From: Eurosta solidaginis
Lineage: Eukaryota > Arthropoda > Insecta > Diptera > Tephritidae
DNA length: 64,000 nucleotides
Direction of reading: 5' to 3'
Assembly (NCBI RefSeq): GCF_040869045.1
Contig: NC_090322.1
Coordinates: 77,771,675-77,835,674, forward strand
In this document: piece by piece, positions 42,498 to 54,165 of the stretch
Numbering within the stretch: the first letter of the stretch is position 1
How the letters are laid out: every line of letters begins with the position of its first letter
The notes under the pieces: model-generated
Told to the model about the DNA's origin: nothing
Seen by the model: the letters and a program-made list of their open reading frames with translations, nothing else
Database searches by the model: none
Made by a program: the position numbers and the translations under genes

Positions 42498-43196
42498 AAA
42501 TGTTCAGCCAAAGGTTTGTTGCCAGACGACTCCAAAATAAACGCAATTAAAAAGTATACAAAACCAACTGATAAAGACGCGGTACGGCGATTCGTCGCGT
42601 TTGCAAACTATTACAGACGGTTTATACCTAATTTTGCGTTTCTGGCAGCGCCTCTAAATCGATCAAGCTGGAAAAGAGTTGAATGTGTATGGGATGTAGA
42701 GTGCGAAAGAGCATTTTTATCTTTGAAAGCAGCGTTACTTTCACCAAAATTACTTCAATATCAAGATTTTACTAAACAATTCATTATTACCGTTGATGCT
42801 TCTACAACTGGATGTGGCGCTATTTTAAATCAAGAACAGCAAGGTAGTGATTTACCAATTTGTTTCGCTTCTAAATCATTTAATAAAGCAGAGCAGAAAA
42901 AACCATTTATAGAATTAGAGCTTTTAGCTATTTACTTTGCAATCAAGCAATTTCGACCATACGTTTGTGGCACCCATTTTATTGTAAAGTCAGATCATAG
43001 ACCTCTAGTATACTTATTCAATATGTAAGACCCATCTTCAAAACTTTCAAGAATAAGACTAGAACTAGCTGAATATAATTTCACTATTGTATATATTAAG
43101 GGAAAATCAAACGTTGGTGCTGATGCACTATCGCGCATTACAATCGATGAGATTAAAGAATCGAATAAACAAATTTTAGCAGTACAGACAAGATCA
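42498..43196 (+). pseudogene. mdg1-like RT thumb and RNase H
   Basis: It continues the RT cut at 35245: KGLLPDDSKINAIKKYTKPT, VRRFVAFANYYRRFIPNFAF, then RNase H with FIITVDASTTGCGAIL (Asp), KPFIELELLAIYFAIKQF (Glu) and HFIVKSDHRPLVYLF (Asp). An in-frame TAA lies at 43026-43028, after which the frame continues ([27 protein letters not shown]). Confidence 0.88.
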
Positions 43197-44624
43197 ATGA
43201 CAAAACGGCAAAACGACAACAACCTTCCTAGGAAAACAGACAAAAACGACGAAAAACAAGTTACTTTACATGTCTACGACAAATTTTCATTTAATTTTTC
43301 AAAAAAGATTCCACCAATAAGATCTGAAATTACGTACGATAAAAATAATAAAACAACAAATTTAAGAATTTTTGCGCATATTAAACATAAGAAACTCGAG
43401 TTACTTAGTTTTGAGCTTGTTAACGAAATAATGACTTTAGAGAAATTACTTTCGAGGCTTGAATCAGAAGCCGACAAACGCAAAATTAAGAAAATTGAAT
43501 GGCCTAAAAACGATATTTTGTTCGAACATTATACTATTACAAATTTCAAAAATATTGGAAATAAAATTTTAAAATCATTAGAAATTATACTAACAGATCC
43601 AGTGGAGACAGTAACAGATGAAGATACAAAATTAAAACTAATGAAAATTTACCAAAATGATTCCATTTCTGGTGGACATTGCGGAATGAAAAGACTTTAC
43701 GCAAAACTACGAACAAAATTTTATTGGAAAGATATGACTCGCGATATATCGAAATATATCAAAAATTGTAAGGATTGTCTTTTAAACAAGGTTAAACCTA
43801 AAACAAAAGAAAAACTTGTTTTAACACCAACTCCTTGTAAACCATTCGATATGGTAACAAGTTCGCACTTACCATGATTTGCAACATGACTAAATACCTG
43901 TTAACAGTCACTGTGCCAGACAAATCAGCAAAAACAATCGCTTCAGCAATTTTTGAATGATTCATTTTAACATATGGCACAATGAATGCCATAAAATCAG
44001 ATTTAGGTACAGAATTTAAAAATGAAATATTTGAAGAATTAACTAAACTTCTAAATATTGAACATAATTTTTCAACTGCATACCATCACGAAACTGTTGG
44101 CACGATTGAACGTAATCATAGAGTTTTTAATGAATACTTACGTGCATATTTCAAAGACACTTTTTCTGATTGGGATGTTTATTTAAAATACTTTACTTTC
44201 CTATACAATACTACGAGTAGCACAGTTTTCGACAATCAATTTTCGCCTTTCGAGTTGGTCTTTGGGAAAAAGGCAACTTTGCCTAATGAATTGACAAAAG
44301 AAACAATTGACCCAATTTATAATGTCGAAAACTATGCCAAAGAAGTTAAGTTTAGGATGCAAAAACCAAACAAAATGGCACAAAACCTAATTAATAAAAA
44401 TAAGTTACAAGGTAAAAAACTTGTATGATAAAACGGCACGACTTTTAGTTGTCAAAATCGGAGATAAAGTACTTTTACAGAAAGAACCACATCATAAACA
44501 CGAAAATCTTTATCAAGGTGCGTTTATTATAACCAAAATTAAAGAACCTAACGTAACTATTTTCGATGAAGTTAAAAACAAAGAAAAAGTAGTACATAAA
44601 AATCGCCTACGTAAAGTAAATTAA
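43197..44624 (+). pseudogene. mdg1-like integrase with core deletion
   Basis: 43197-43877 ends in an HHCC zinc-binding domain: [20 protein letters not shown] and CKDCLL. The core then jumps to MTKYLLTVTVPDKSAKTIAS in another frame with a stop; the segment with the first catalytic Asp is deleted. 43982-44428 has NAIKSDLGTEFKNEIFEELT (second Asp) and AYHHETVGTIERNHRVFNEY (Glu). The C-terminal module 44421-44624 (KIGDKVLLQKEPHHKHENLY) follows after a shift. The integrase cannot be active. Confidence 0.85.
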
Positions 44625-45443
44625 GATTACTTTAATACGTCGAATAAACCGTAAATTTGATTGAAAAAATCTTAATTTTTTTTACTAGCATTTAAGCAGC
44701 CACGAAGGCTTAAAAACTGTTAAAATACAAAAAAAGGAAATAACACAAAATGTTGTATATTCAAAGAAAAAAAACCTATTTCATAAAAATTGTTCATAAC
44801 ACAAAAAAAAAAATTTGTTTTCCTTTACAAACATCCAAGAAGGCAGAACAAAAATCATACAAATCTAAATTTAAACACAAAAAATACCGAAAATTCTTAT
44901 AGTTATGTACTTATATATCAAATATGCCAATTGGCATAACAAAAACTATCCAGTTTTAAAAACATAATACAAAATATGTTAAACTATACACTTAAGATAA
45001 ATGAAATTGTAACCAAACGAAAAAAAAAACTTTATTATAGTTTATAATACTTAAACTTTACAATAAAATACTCTGAATAATAGTTTTAGTAAACAAAATT
45101 CATTAAAAACTGAATACTTATATCAAAATTTTATACATATATCTTGCAACTACTATTTGCGTATTGCATTGCAAAAGATTTCAATAACATTTTACAAATA
45201 AATTTAATTATCATTGACTAAAACTTTAAATGACTTCAATAACATGTATAAACAAATCTCATTATCATTAATTGAAACTATTGTACAAATTAAATAAGCT
45301 CATAAAGTTTTCATAAATTGTAAGATAAGCTGATGTATGCTTGAATTCATTAAATTAACATCTTTCACATCAAATAATGTCAGGCAAGAAGAAGCCAGCA
45401 GAATTGATTACTCTGCCGACTTCTTCTTCCCAAAGGAGAGTGA
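44625..45443 (+). other. mdg1-like 3' untranslated region and polypurine tract
   Basis: A-rich non-coding sequence. AAAGGAGAGTGA immediately before 45444 is the polypurine tract that primes plus-strand DNA. No extra ORF, so no env. Confidence 0.75.
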
Positions 45444-45769
45444 TGTAACGACAGCCTAAGAGCAACTCACCACATCAGCTGATGTATGTACTAGTTGACC
45501 GAACACGCTCGCACGGGCGAATGCAACCCGGCGCGTGAGTGGCTCGGCCATTATAATTTTGCAGTGAAAAAGTAAGGACGACTTTTCTAAGATATTTTGA
45601 AAATATTTTTTGAAATTAAGTTTATTCTAAACCAAATAAAAACTGAAACCTAAAAATTAAAAGAAAACATAAAGTGTTTATATTTTATTCATTATTTTTA
45701 TTAATCGTTGGATGCGCTTTATTGGAATACGTCCAAAGCTCTCACGACAACTCGTAAGTAGAGTTCACA
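45444..45769 (+). repeat. mdg1-like 3' LTR (326 bp)
   Basis: TGTAACGACAGCC...GAGTTCACA, colinear with the 5' LTR. GTGA target duplication follows at 45770. Confidence 0.92.
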
Positions 45770-45773
45770 GTGA

Positions 45774-46480
45774 TGAGAATTTCGAACTGGCTTGGGAAGC
45801 CTTAAGGTTGCGATATGAAAATCGCAGGGATTTGGTAGACAACCAAATAAAGACCCTTATGAATTTAAAGCCAGTTCCCATTGAGAATAGCGAGGATATA
45901 CAGAAATTACAATCATCAGTAAATAATTGCCTCCAAATCCTCGCTACCCAGCAAGTTTCAACAGAGAGTTGGGATCCAATCCTCATATATCTGGTCACCT
46001 CGAAACTCCCAGAGAACACGGTAACCCTGTGAGAACAGTCTCTAACCTCCAGCAAAGATCTCCCCAACTGGTCCCAAATTAACCAGTTTCTGTCTACTCG
46101 CTAATAGGTGGTAGAAAGAGTAGACCAATGGCGCCCCTCTAAACCGACATTGGCCCCACTAGCTCGAGCTACTCTTAACAAAATAATTATGCATTCAGAG
46201 GCAACAACCACGAAAAATCCAATCCCATGCTACCGAGCACCGCACAATGTACAAATATGCATATTCCAAACCTCCGATCACCCCCTGTAAAGCTGTACAA
46301 AAGTCGCTAGAATGTCAGTCCTTGATCGGAACAAGTTCGTGAGAGACAAATCACATGTGCTCTAACTGCCTATCCCAGTCGCTCGTTCTAACAGATTGCA
46401 AAAGCACATTCAAGTGCGTTCACTGCCGACAACGGCACAACTCAGCTCTCCATGATAATGAGATCTCTAGCACATAACCA
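45774..46480 (+). pseudogene. BEL/Pao gag, C-terminal part with zinc knuckles
   Basis: Gag resumes with FELAWEALRLRYENRRDLVD and runs to a TGA at 46030-46032. The remaining gag sense is in broken frames and includes a zinc-knuckle block, HMCSNCLSQSLVLTDCKSTF then CVHCRQRHNSALH (about 46348-46455), the tandem Cys/His layout of BEL/Pao nucleocapsids. Confidence 0.8.
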
Positions 46481-46559
46481 AACCCAGAATGCATAAAACC
46501 ACAGCCCAAGTAGCAACTACCACCCCAATGATGTCAGTGACCCAATGGAAGTAAAGTAC

Positions 46560-47280
46560 TACTCCCGACGGCAATCGTCTCAGTGGAACATCGAGGTGAA
46601 CTCTTCAAGCTCAGGGCCCTAATTGACCAAGGGTTAGAACGGAGCTTTATCTCTTCCAAAGCTCAAATCAAACTGCGTCTACCATGCCGATCATCTAATT
46701 TCGAAATTTCAGGCATGGGTGGAAGAGTAGTTCAAACATCGAACAAATTATGCTAACTCTAGTCTCAAAAGATTTTAGCACAAGGATCCAAGCACAAGCT
46801 ATTGTCCTACCCCAATAAACCAAAGCGTTACCCAAATTTAACCCAGCGCATCTAACCCTCGCAGATGCAAACTGCCACTCTCCATCCCAGATTGACTTAG
46901 TCATTGGCACTGACCTTATACCGCAGATAATGCTAGGTGTTGAAAAAATCTCCCCGAACCTACTAGCGCAAAACACCATATTTGGGTGGATCCTTAGTGG
47001 TCAAGTCCCTAGCAAAGTAGTTTCGTTTTCAACCCAGGTGGAGGAAGTATCGAACTCTCTCGATTCACAGCTCCGAGAATTCTGGGAACTGGAAGAATTA
47101 TCCACCCCCAGGTGTCTTAATGTTGAAGACACTATATGCGAAGAATTGTACCAGTCCACCACCACTCGCACAGATGACGGTCGCTATGTAGTGCGACTCC
47201 CCTTTAGACGCAGTTTCCCAGAACCTCAGCTCTCCAACAATTTCTTAGCATGGAGAGAAATCTGCTCAAAAAAGGCTTAA
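46560..47280 (+). pseudogene. BEL/Pao protease and N-terminal pol
   Basis: FKLRALIDQGLERSFISSKA (about 46597-46656) is the BEL/Pao protease motif, where D-Q-G replaces the usual D-T-G. 46930-47280 is open and contains LLAQNTIFGWILSGQVPSK and LREFWELEELSTP, standard BEL/Pao pol landmarks. Confidence 0.82.
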
Positions 47281-48745
47281 ATCCCAATATGACCAAGTCT
47301 TAATAGAATACCTCACCCTAGGTCATATGGAAGAAACCACTTCCTACGATAAGTGCTCAGACAACAAATACTTGTCGTTCTACCTACCCCATCACGCAGT
47401 TATATAGCCCGAAAAAAGAACGTCCAAGGTCCGTGTGGTCTTTAATGGATGAAAGAAATCAACTTACGGTAATTATCTGAATGATGTTCTCCATACCGGT
47501 CCCACCCTACAACCCGATTTGATGCTATTAATATTTAAGTGCCGCACGTACCAATTTGTTTTCAATGGTGATGTAGAAAAAATGTACCGCCAAATTCTCT
47601 TACATGATGAGGACCAATATTACCAAAAAATTATTTTTCGCTCAGCCCCCCAATTTAAGATTTTAAACTTAAAACCGTCACATTCGGTCTTAACTGCACT
47701 CCCTATCTTGCAATACGTAGCTTGCACGAGCTCTCTAAAGACGTCAATAACACTTTCCCTAAAGCATCTCAGATATTAAAAGACGAGACATATGTAGACG
47801 ACATACTTTCAGGCGGCCACTCCATTCTCTCAGCTTCAGAGTCCATCTCGCAAGTCAGGCAAGCCCTCAAGTCAGCAGGCTTCCCTCAGAAAAATCACGG
47901 CAAACCATCCTGAAATAAGCAAGACTATTCCCACCTTAGACTTGCTGGATTCCCAATTTCTCGATTTCGAAAAAGCAAGTACTACGAAAACGCTCCGGAC
48001 TCAATGGAGTGCCATGAAGGACTCCTTTTCGTACACCGTTGAATCAATCCCAGTAACCGCTGCGAGCACAAAGCGACAAATTCTCTCTTCTGTCGCAAAA
48101 CTTTTCGACCCCGCAGGATGGCTGACGGCGATAATGATTCAAGCAAAAATTCTCTTGCAAGAGCTGTGGCTTGACGGAACTGACTGGGATGAAGAGGTTA
48201 AACCCCTCCGCCTCGCAGTTAGCACATAATCTAAACGCCATAACAGAGATTCAGATTCCTCGTTGGGTGAATTATTCCCCTGACCAACCTCTGGAGCTGC
48301 ATGGCTTTTGCGACGGGTCGGAGAAAGCCTACTGCGCCAACATTTATGTCCGAACACCGGTAGGACAAAATACAACCTCCCATCTCCTAGTCTCTAAGAG
48401 CAAAGTGGAAACCCCTAAAATCGACAAGCTTACCAGGTCTGGAATTGTGTGGAGCTCTGCTCCTCGCGATGCTAGTCTCAGTCGTCCAATCCCAACTCAA
48501 TCTCAGCCCGCACACATTAACGATGTGGTCGGACTCCGAAATAGTTCTCGCATGGCTCGAAAAGCCTCCCTATACATGTAGATCGTTCGTAGCGAATCGC
48601 ACCGCGCAAATAATTGACCTGGTTGGAAACTCCACTTGGCGACATGTACGCAGTTCTGCCAACCCCACCGACATGGGCAAAAGAGGATGCAAACCTCTTG
48701 ATTTGGAAACCTCTTCCCTGTGGTAGAAAGACCCAGAATGGCTAA
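47281..48745 (+). pseudogene. BEL/Pao reverse transcriptase and RNase H
   Basis: In order over several frames: NDVLHTGPTLQPDLMLL, FNGDVEKMYRQILLHDEDQY (catalytic Asp), [20 protein letters not shown] (YVDD box), [20 protein letters not shown], then [20 protein letters not shown] (RNase H Asp) and [20 protein letters not shown] (Asp). At least six shifts or stops. Highly decayed compared with the nested elements, as expected for the outermost layer. Confidence 0.85.
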
Positions 48746-50160
48746 TTAGGCCACCGGAATCATGCCTCAAAGACTTGCGCTGCCCCCCCGTAAGTCCACC
48801 CGAAGTTCGCCGAATCGAAGCATTACATGCCAGCGCAGAAGAACCCGATATTCTAGATAGATTTTCCTCGCTTCCGCGCGCCCTGAGAGTTTTAACTCAC
48901 GTTTTGCGCTTCATACGCATCCCTAAAACCCGAGCGGGCCACATACCAACTTCCCCTCTAACCCTTACACACGACGACTTCCGAAACACGAAACTCAAGC
49001 TAATCGCCTTAACTCAGTCCTCAAGGAAAAGGCAGCGTTGTTAGCCTCGAAGCCTATCGACAAACGGAGCGCCCTTCTCACCGTCAATCCATTTGGATGA
49101 AGATGGATTGCTCCGAGTCCGCGGTCGCCTGGCTGACTCAACACTAACCTACAACGAAAGCCACCCCATTATTATCCCGGAAAAATCCCGATATGCTGCA
49201 CTCTTATTGCACGCCGAAGTCCGTCTCATGCAGCAGACGATTGGACAGGAACTTTACATTCCTCGGCTCAAGCCACTCATCAAAAAATGCATCTTTCAAT
49301 ATAAACCATGCGCTGTCCACAAGCAGCAAATGCCCTCACAAATAATGGCAGCCTTGCCACCCGCACGATGCACTTTCGTTCCCCCCTTCACCACAACGGG
49401 TGTGTTGGTTTTTCTGGCCCCTTTTCAATAAAAGCATCCATGCTAAGATCGGCTACCCTTGTGAAGAGTTGTGGCCGTCTTTGATTGCTTCGTGACAAAA
49501 GCGGTACATCTCGAATTGTGCTGAGGCCTTCCGGGCTGCATTTGCCCCTTTTGTTGGACGCCGAGGCTATCCCGCAACTATGATGAGTGATAATGGCACA
49601 ACCTTTGTAGGCACCAAAAGAGCTACGGAAAAGGAATTTGTGACCTTCTCCAACGAAGTCTCGCAAGAAGTCGTTCAAAAATACGCCGCTAAAGGCATAA
49701 AATGGAAGTTTATACCACCCGGCGGTCCTCATATGGGAGGATGCGGTCAAAATTTTTAAAACCCACCTCAAGAAGACAGCCGGATCTCATAATTCACTTT
49801 CGAGGAATTTACCACCCTGCTAATACGAATAGAGGATCCCTCTGACTTCACCGCGCTCACTCCGGGACATTTTCTTAAGGGAACCCCTCTATTAGCAATT
49901 TCTGAACCCGATCATGAGAACCTATCTCTTCTCAACCGATGGGAAAAGGTCAAGGTTCTCCATCACCAGTTTAGCCGACGATGGAGAGGACTACCTTAAG
50001 GATCTTCACAAACAGTATCGTTGGAAAGACACCAGCATTGAGCCAAAAGTCGGCGAGTATGTCCTCATCAAGGACGGCACCCTTCCTCCCACCGAATGGC
50101 GTCTCGGACGCATCGAAAGAGCGCGCCCCGGGCCGGATGGCCGCATTCGTGTCGTCTAGG
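48746..50160 (+). pseudogene. BEL/Pao integrase and DUF5641-like C-terminus
   Basis: DEDGLLRVRGRLADSTLTYN opens the zinc-binding part. The core shows FSGPFSIK (first Asp lost or shifted), ATMMSDNGTTFVGTKRAT (second Asp) and KWKFIPPGGPHMGG (Glu region truncated). 49914-50159 is open and has YLKDLHKQYRWKDTSIEPKV and WRLGRIERARPGPDG, the DUF5641-type end of BEL/Pao integrases. Confidence 0.85.
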
Positions 50161-50420
50161 TGCGCACCCAATCCGGCATTCTCACACGGCCGATAGCAAA
50201 ACTATGTTTTCTGCCTCCGGCGGATCGTCCGCCCAGCCCCCAAGCGACCGTGTAGATTTTCGTTACCACCCCACTTACAGGACCGCTTAGTCCTAAAGAT
50301 CAAATCACCGTATCCGCCTACTCCCGAAACCGACAATTAAAATCCCGCTTCATATCATTGTTACAATTGTCGATATACACCTCACTAAAGTCATATGGAT
50401 ACGACTCGTTTCAGGCGACC
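50161..50420. other. Spacer between BEL/Pao pol and 3' ORF
   Basis: It continues the integrase tail in broken frames (RTQSGILTRPIAKLCFLPPA), then about 150 bp without coding sense. Confidence 0.5.
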
Positions 50421-51086
50421 ATGTATGCAACACCCACTCCAACTCCAAGGCCAAGAACGTCAATAAACTCTCAGGTGGTGGTGGCTGGCAATCACGCTGA
50501 GTGCCAAAACATCGACTCCGGCAACAACTTCATACACTGCCGCGTATGCGCACGCCATCACGCGCTACGTACTTGCCCACTTTTCCGGGGCATGCCGCCC
50601 TCGCAGCGATACCTCTTGGCACGAGCCCATGGGTATTGTACCAACTGTCTGGCGCTCTCACACGCTACGAGTGAGTGTACGTCAGCCATTATGTGCCGCA
50701 TTTGTGCACTTCCACACCATACCATGCTCCACCGAGCCCCACCAACAGCCCAAGTGCCTCCGACACCCGCACCACGCTCCAATTCTCGCCGCCGCCGCCA
50801 ACGACCACTGCAACCAAACGTCACCAGCCGCCCGTACAATCCGACCACAGTCACGATACCACCAGCATGGACCGTTCGGTGCGCAGCAGCAGGCCTTCAG
50901 ACGGCTTCACACCGAGGCAAAGTAGCGAACCTCCTCATGAACGAGGGGGCAGCTCAAACTCACACTATCCGGCTAACGCGCCTAGGCGGGGTGGGATGTT
51001 CAAGCGTGCGATTAGCGGACGCACCTGGATTTTATTTTTATATATTGAGTTTCCCTTTATGCATTGAATTTGTAGCTCTTAAATGA
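50421..51086 (+). CDS. Extra zinc-knuckle ORF 3' of BEL/Pao pol
   Basis: The frame is open from ATG 50421 (MYATPTPTPRPRTSINSQVV) into the 3' LTR. Codons about 30-100 hold a triple Cys/His block: CRVCARHHALRTCPLFRGMP, YCTNCLALSHATSEC and CRICALPHHTMLHR. This is the same layout as the gag zinc knuckle at 46.35 kb but a distinct sequence. A Pro/Arg/Thr-rich tail follows. It lies where env sits in env-bearing LTR elements, but I see no signal peptide or membrane segment. It is intact while pol is wrecked. It may be an RNA-binding accessory protein. Confidence 0.7.
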   Translation: MYATPTPTPRPRTSINSQVVVAGNHAECQNIDSGNNFIHCRVCARHHALRTCPLFRGMPPSQRYLLARAHGYCTNCLALSHATSECTSAIMCRICALPHHTMLHRAPPTAQVPPTPAPRSNSRRRRQRPLQPNVTSRPYNPTTVTIPPAWTVRCAAAGLQTASHRGKVANLLMNEGAAQTHTIRLTRLGGVGCSSVRLADAPGFYFYILSFPLCIEFVALK

Positions 51087-51901
51087 ATCCCTCATGGGAA
51101 CACACCCAAAACCTCATCTGCGTGGTTGGCAACGCGTGCGCTACTCGTTCGCCTGAACGAGCATTAGCTGTCAGTCATAGGTTTTGACACCTTTTTATTA
51201 TTCGATTAATGGCGCAACGATACAAGGTGGCAGCATGGAACAGCTGATTATAAACTTTTGTATTTGATTTGATACATCAACTTCCGGCGCAGTACGATTT
51301 TGACATTTGTCCATCGAATTTACAAAAACAAAGTACATGCAATTTTTATTTATGTTTGTAGGTATGTCACCATGCTGCCACCTGTATCATTCCGCTATGA
51401 TTCGATTCGAGAATTTTTGCCATCCCGCGTGTGACGCTAAATCCCTTTGTAAAATGATTTTATATTAAAGTAGTTTCTTTAAAGTTGAATGAAATAAACT
51501 TATCAGGAAACAGAATTTATGAAAATTTAAAAACGAGCAGTAAAAAGATAATTGCGAAAAATTCCCCCCCCCCCCCATTTCGCCCTTCCTAATTGGAAAT
51601 AACATTCGAGTATCGTGAATTACATACCAAGAACTGTGCCGGAAGCAGATTCCAATTGGAGGTTTTGCTTTAATATTTTTACTCATTCCACGCGTGTGAA
51701 CAAATTACAAGAAGTGTTGATAGAATTTTGCAAAAGGAGAGCAGAATCGTTTTGTAGGCGAGTGAAAATTAGAGCCCCGCCGTCTCCAGCAACCACATCA
51801 ACCTCGGCAAAGCTCCACCACCATCATCGCCATCATAGCCGTATACGCAGCAGCCACATTGACCCCAAGGAAGGTAATCGTATTTTACCATCCCATAAAC
51901 A
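50997..51901 (+). repeat. BEL/Pao 3' LTR
   Basis: TGTTCAAGCGTGCGATTAGC...CATAAACA. Colinear with 24163-25177 except for the insertions noted. Contains a C-run at 51563-51577 absent from the 5' copy. Followed by the CGCTG duplication at 51902. Confidence 0.88.
51208..51399. mobile_element. hAT-type MITE in the 3' LTR (192 bp)
   Basis: Perfect 8-bp duplication ATTCGATT (51200-51207, 51400-51407); the 5' LTR shows the empty site. Termini are inverted: GATACAAGGTGGCAGCATGG against CCATGCTGCCACCTGTATC. An 8-bp TSD is the hAT hallmark. No ORF. Confidence 0.85.
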
Positions 51902-51906
51902 CGCTG

Positions 51907-53400
51907 TCAATATGAACGCTTTGTAGATCGAGGACTACCTAGTATTTCCATAAAGATATTTCTTGGCTTCTACTAAAACTCCCGAGAATATCAGGCACTC
52001 CAAAAGAAGGTGATAGTCTAGTTGAGGGGTCGACTGCTAATACGCGACGCAAAAATTCGAGAGTGGTACCCAGAGACGCGTTTCGGTCCCAGGATCTCGA
52101 ATCCGGTGGCGGAAAACCTCTATCTCCGATACTTCTCGAGATATATGCGAAAACTTCACCACTTTTAATCATTTTATTAACATGTTTTCTCTTTTTTTTT
52201 ATCAAAAAATTCAACCAAAATAGTTTTATTTTTATAATTTTCTTTGTTTTATACCACAATAAACTTATGTTCCACCAAAATATTTGCGATGAAAAACTGC
52301 CAACTTTGCCACTGGATTCTACTTTTAGTTCCATTTATTACACCCCGCTTACACTATGCGCTTTAAAAACAAGTTCCACAAATATACCACGGAATTTTAC
52401 CTCATGTCTACACTCGCCATCGTCATTCCGGTTTTTGTTATTTTACGTAAAACTACTAAAGGATCACGAAAAATATTGAAAAGGCAACGCAAGATCGAAA
52501 AGTAATGCTGAAAACATCTATTTTTAACATTCTCAAGAAAAAAATTCAATTTCAATAAATTATTGTCAACCACTATAAAACCACGTTAAATTATATAAGT
52601 TACATAAATTACACGTTTGTTTTATTTATTCTGAAAAATGGGTTTTATACCTATGATGGTATTTCATCATTACCTAGAGCTCAGCGCCTCTTACTCAACT
52701 GTCACATAAGGATAGAAATACTTCACTTGGTATTTTATTACCAAATATATATGGGTACTCGTAGCATACTTGGCAGACTTAGTTGATTTGAGAACTGTCA
52801 TGCTTGGCATTGTGGATAAAACAAGTATGATATCCTATCCGTAAACTCCCTGACAGGGTGATCAAGATGGCTACCTTTTAGTGATTTTAAACAGCAAGTT
52901 CAATATGGCGGCGCATATCTTCAGCGGGTGATAGAAAGAGATGCAGAATGAGACCATGATAATAAATTAAAAATCAGTTGATCGGTTCTATTTGTAATTT
53001 TGACGTCTATGCAGAAGTTATCACACTTGTCTAATCTACAATGATGCTTGGCAGGCTTAAGTTGATTTGACAACTGTCAGATAAGTTCCGTTTAATGATT
53101 TTTGAATGTGATTGATAACTCAAGTCATTTTGCTTTTCAAAAATAAAAATTTCTTTTGGAAAAATAAACATTAATTTTTTTTTTATTTACTGGACTTTGG
53201 AACTATTGCCATAAAAGGTAAGGCTTCCTAAAGCAATCCTCGCGTTCTAATGAACAGTGATACAGATCCCGATAGAAATTTAACATACAAATGCAACAAC
53301 AATGTGATTATTAATGCATTTGCATATTAAATTTTTATCGAGATACTCTTCATTGGAATGCAGGGAATATATTTAAGTACGTGAATACTTATTAATCTTT
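51907..53400. other. Gene-poor flank with short repeats
   Basis: 52018-52150 holds a foldback-family terminus (GTCTAGTTGAGGGGTCGACT). CTTGGCAGRCTTAAGTTGAT-like words recur at 52769 and 53047 in direct orientation, each followed by AACTGTCA, and may be ends of small MITEs. No gene seen elsewhere. Confidence 0.45.
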
Positions 53401-53417
53401 AATTAACAGATTAGAAA

Positions 53418-53549
53418 ATGGAAACGGAAACAAGGAGAAACGAAGAGGACGAGGCACTTATTGATTTTGTGCGAAAGCATGAGTGGCTCTACAATGTCAA
53501 ATCAGCTATGTATAGGAATACCCAATCCAAGAATAGACTGTGCAAATAA
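53418..53549 (+). pseudogene. MADF-domain N-terminal fragment
   Basis: 43 codons from ATG 53418: EEDEALIDFVRKHEWLYNVK is the first MADF helix region, then SAMYRNTQSKNRL. It stops at 53547-53549 before the rest of the domain. Probably the start of a Harbinger partner gene or a truncated MADF copy. Confidence 0.55.
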
Positions 53550-53941
53550 ATTGATTATTTCGTATAGGTCGGCCTCTAGTTTATTCTGGGATTGAGATAC
53601 AAATTATAGAGTAGCCTATTTTGGACCAAGTAAAACGGACTTGACCAGATTTCATAAAAATTCTTGAAGTGGTTTCCGCGATCACCGGCGCGAGTTTTCC
53701 ATAAATATAACACGGTGAAGTGCATTAAGATATGTTGAATTGTATAAACATAAACAATATTGGACAGTCAAAAATAATGACGGATATAATTTGACAAAGA
53801 ATAATTACGTTAACCTGACTTTACAAGAAAGCGGTACCGCTTTCCTAGGAAATCAAGCCTTTAATGTGAATTACCAAAATATGTCGTACTGTAAAGCGCC
53901 GCTACTGCTACATGTCGTGCAGCGTAATGGGCTTACCTTAA

Positions 53942-54165
53942 AGCCGGAGTCATTGGTGCCGTATGTCGTATCGCTGTATCCGTATCCCTAACGTAATCAG
54001 CTGTTTATCGTTACGACGGTAAACCAAAACCCAATTGGTTGGCTACGATACGGTTACGACTTTAGCGGCACCAATAATCGATTGCATTGATTCTCATAAG
54101 GTTGATCGAATCAGCTGTTAAAAGGTTACCGATACGGTTACCGATAAAGCACCAATGTCTCCAGC
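53942..54165. mobile_element. piggyBac-type MITE (TTAA site)
   Basis: TTAA lies on both sides (53938-53941, 54166-54169). Termini GCCGGAGTCATTGGTGC and GCACCAATGTCTCCAGC are near-perfect complements. Non-coding, about 224 bp. Confidence 0.65.

Larger units (their letters stand above)
30784..45769 (+). mobile_element. mdg1/412-like (Ty3/gypsy) LTR retrotransposon
   Basis: LTRs are 30784-31121 and 45444-45769. A 4-bp duplication GTGA flanks it (30780-30783, 45770-45773). A primer binding site follows the 5' LTR and a polypurine tract precedes the 3' LTR. Gag is intact; pol has stops, shifts and a deletion in integrase. The RT is split by a CR1-like element (35246-42497). Gag without a zinc knuckle, a long leader and the tRNA-Arg-like PBS all resemble the mdg1/412 group. 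That assignment is from family knowledge. Confidence 0.9.
24163..51901 (+). mobile_element. BEL/Pao LTR retrotransposon (27.7-kb footprint with nested insertions)
   Basis: Both LTRs begin TGTTCAAGCG and end ...AACA/AACA-type CA. A 5-bp direct duplication, CGCTG, lies immediately outside (24158-24162 and 51902-51906); 5 bp is usual for BEL/Pao. Internal order is gag (29199 onward, split twice), gag zinc knuckle, protease, RT, RNase H, integrase, and an extra zinc-knuckle ORF before the 3' LTR. The polypurine tract GGCGGGGTGGGA ends at 50996. All genes are degenerate. Removing the named insertions leaves an element of roughly 8-9 kb, within the family's range. It is the outermost and so the oldest layer of the nest. 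Confidence 0.9.

Noticed and set aside
50558..50925. Alternative frames overlapping the 3' zinc-knuckle ORF
   Set aside because: They are open because of GC-rich Pro/Arg/Ser codons. Only the frame from 50421 has the ordered Cys/His spacing.
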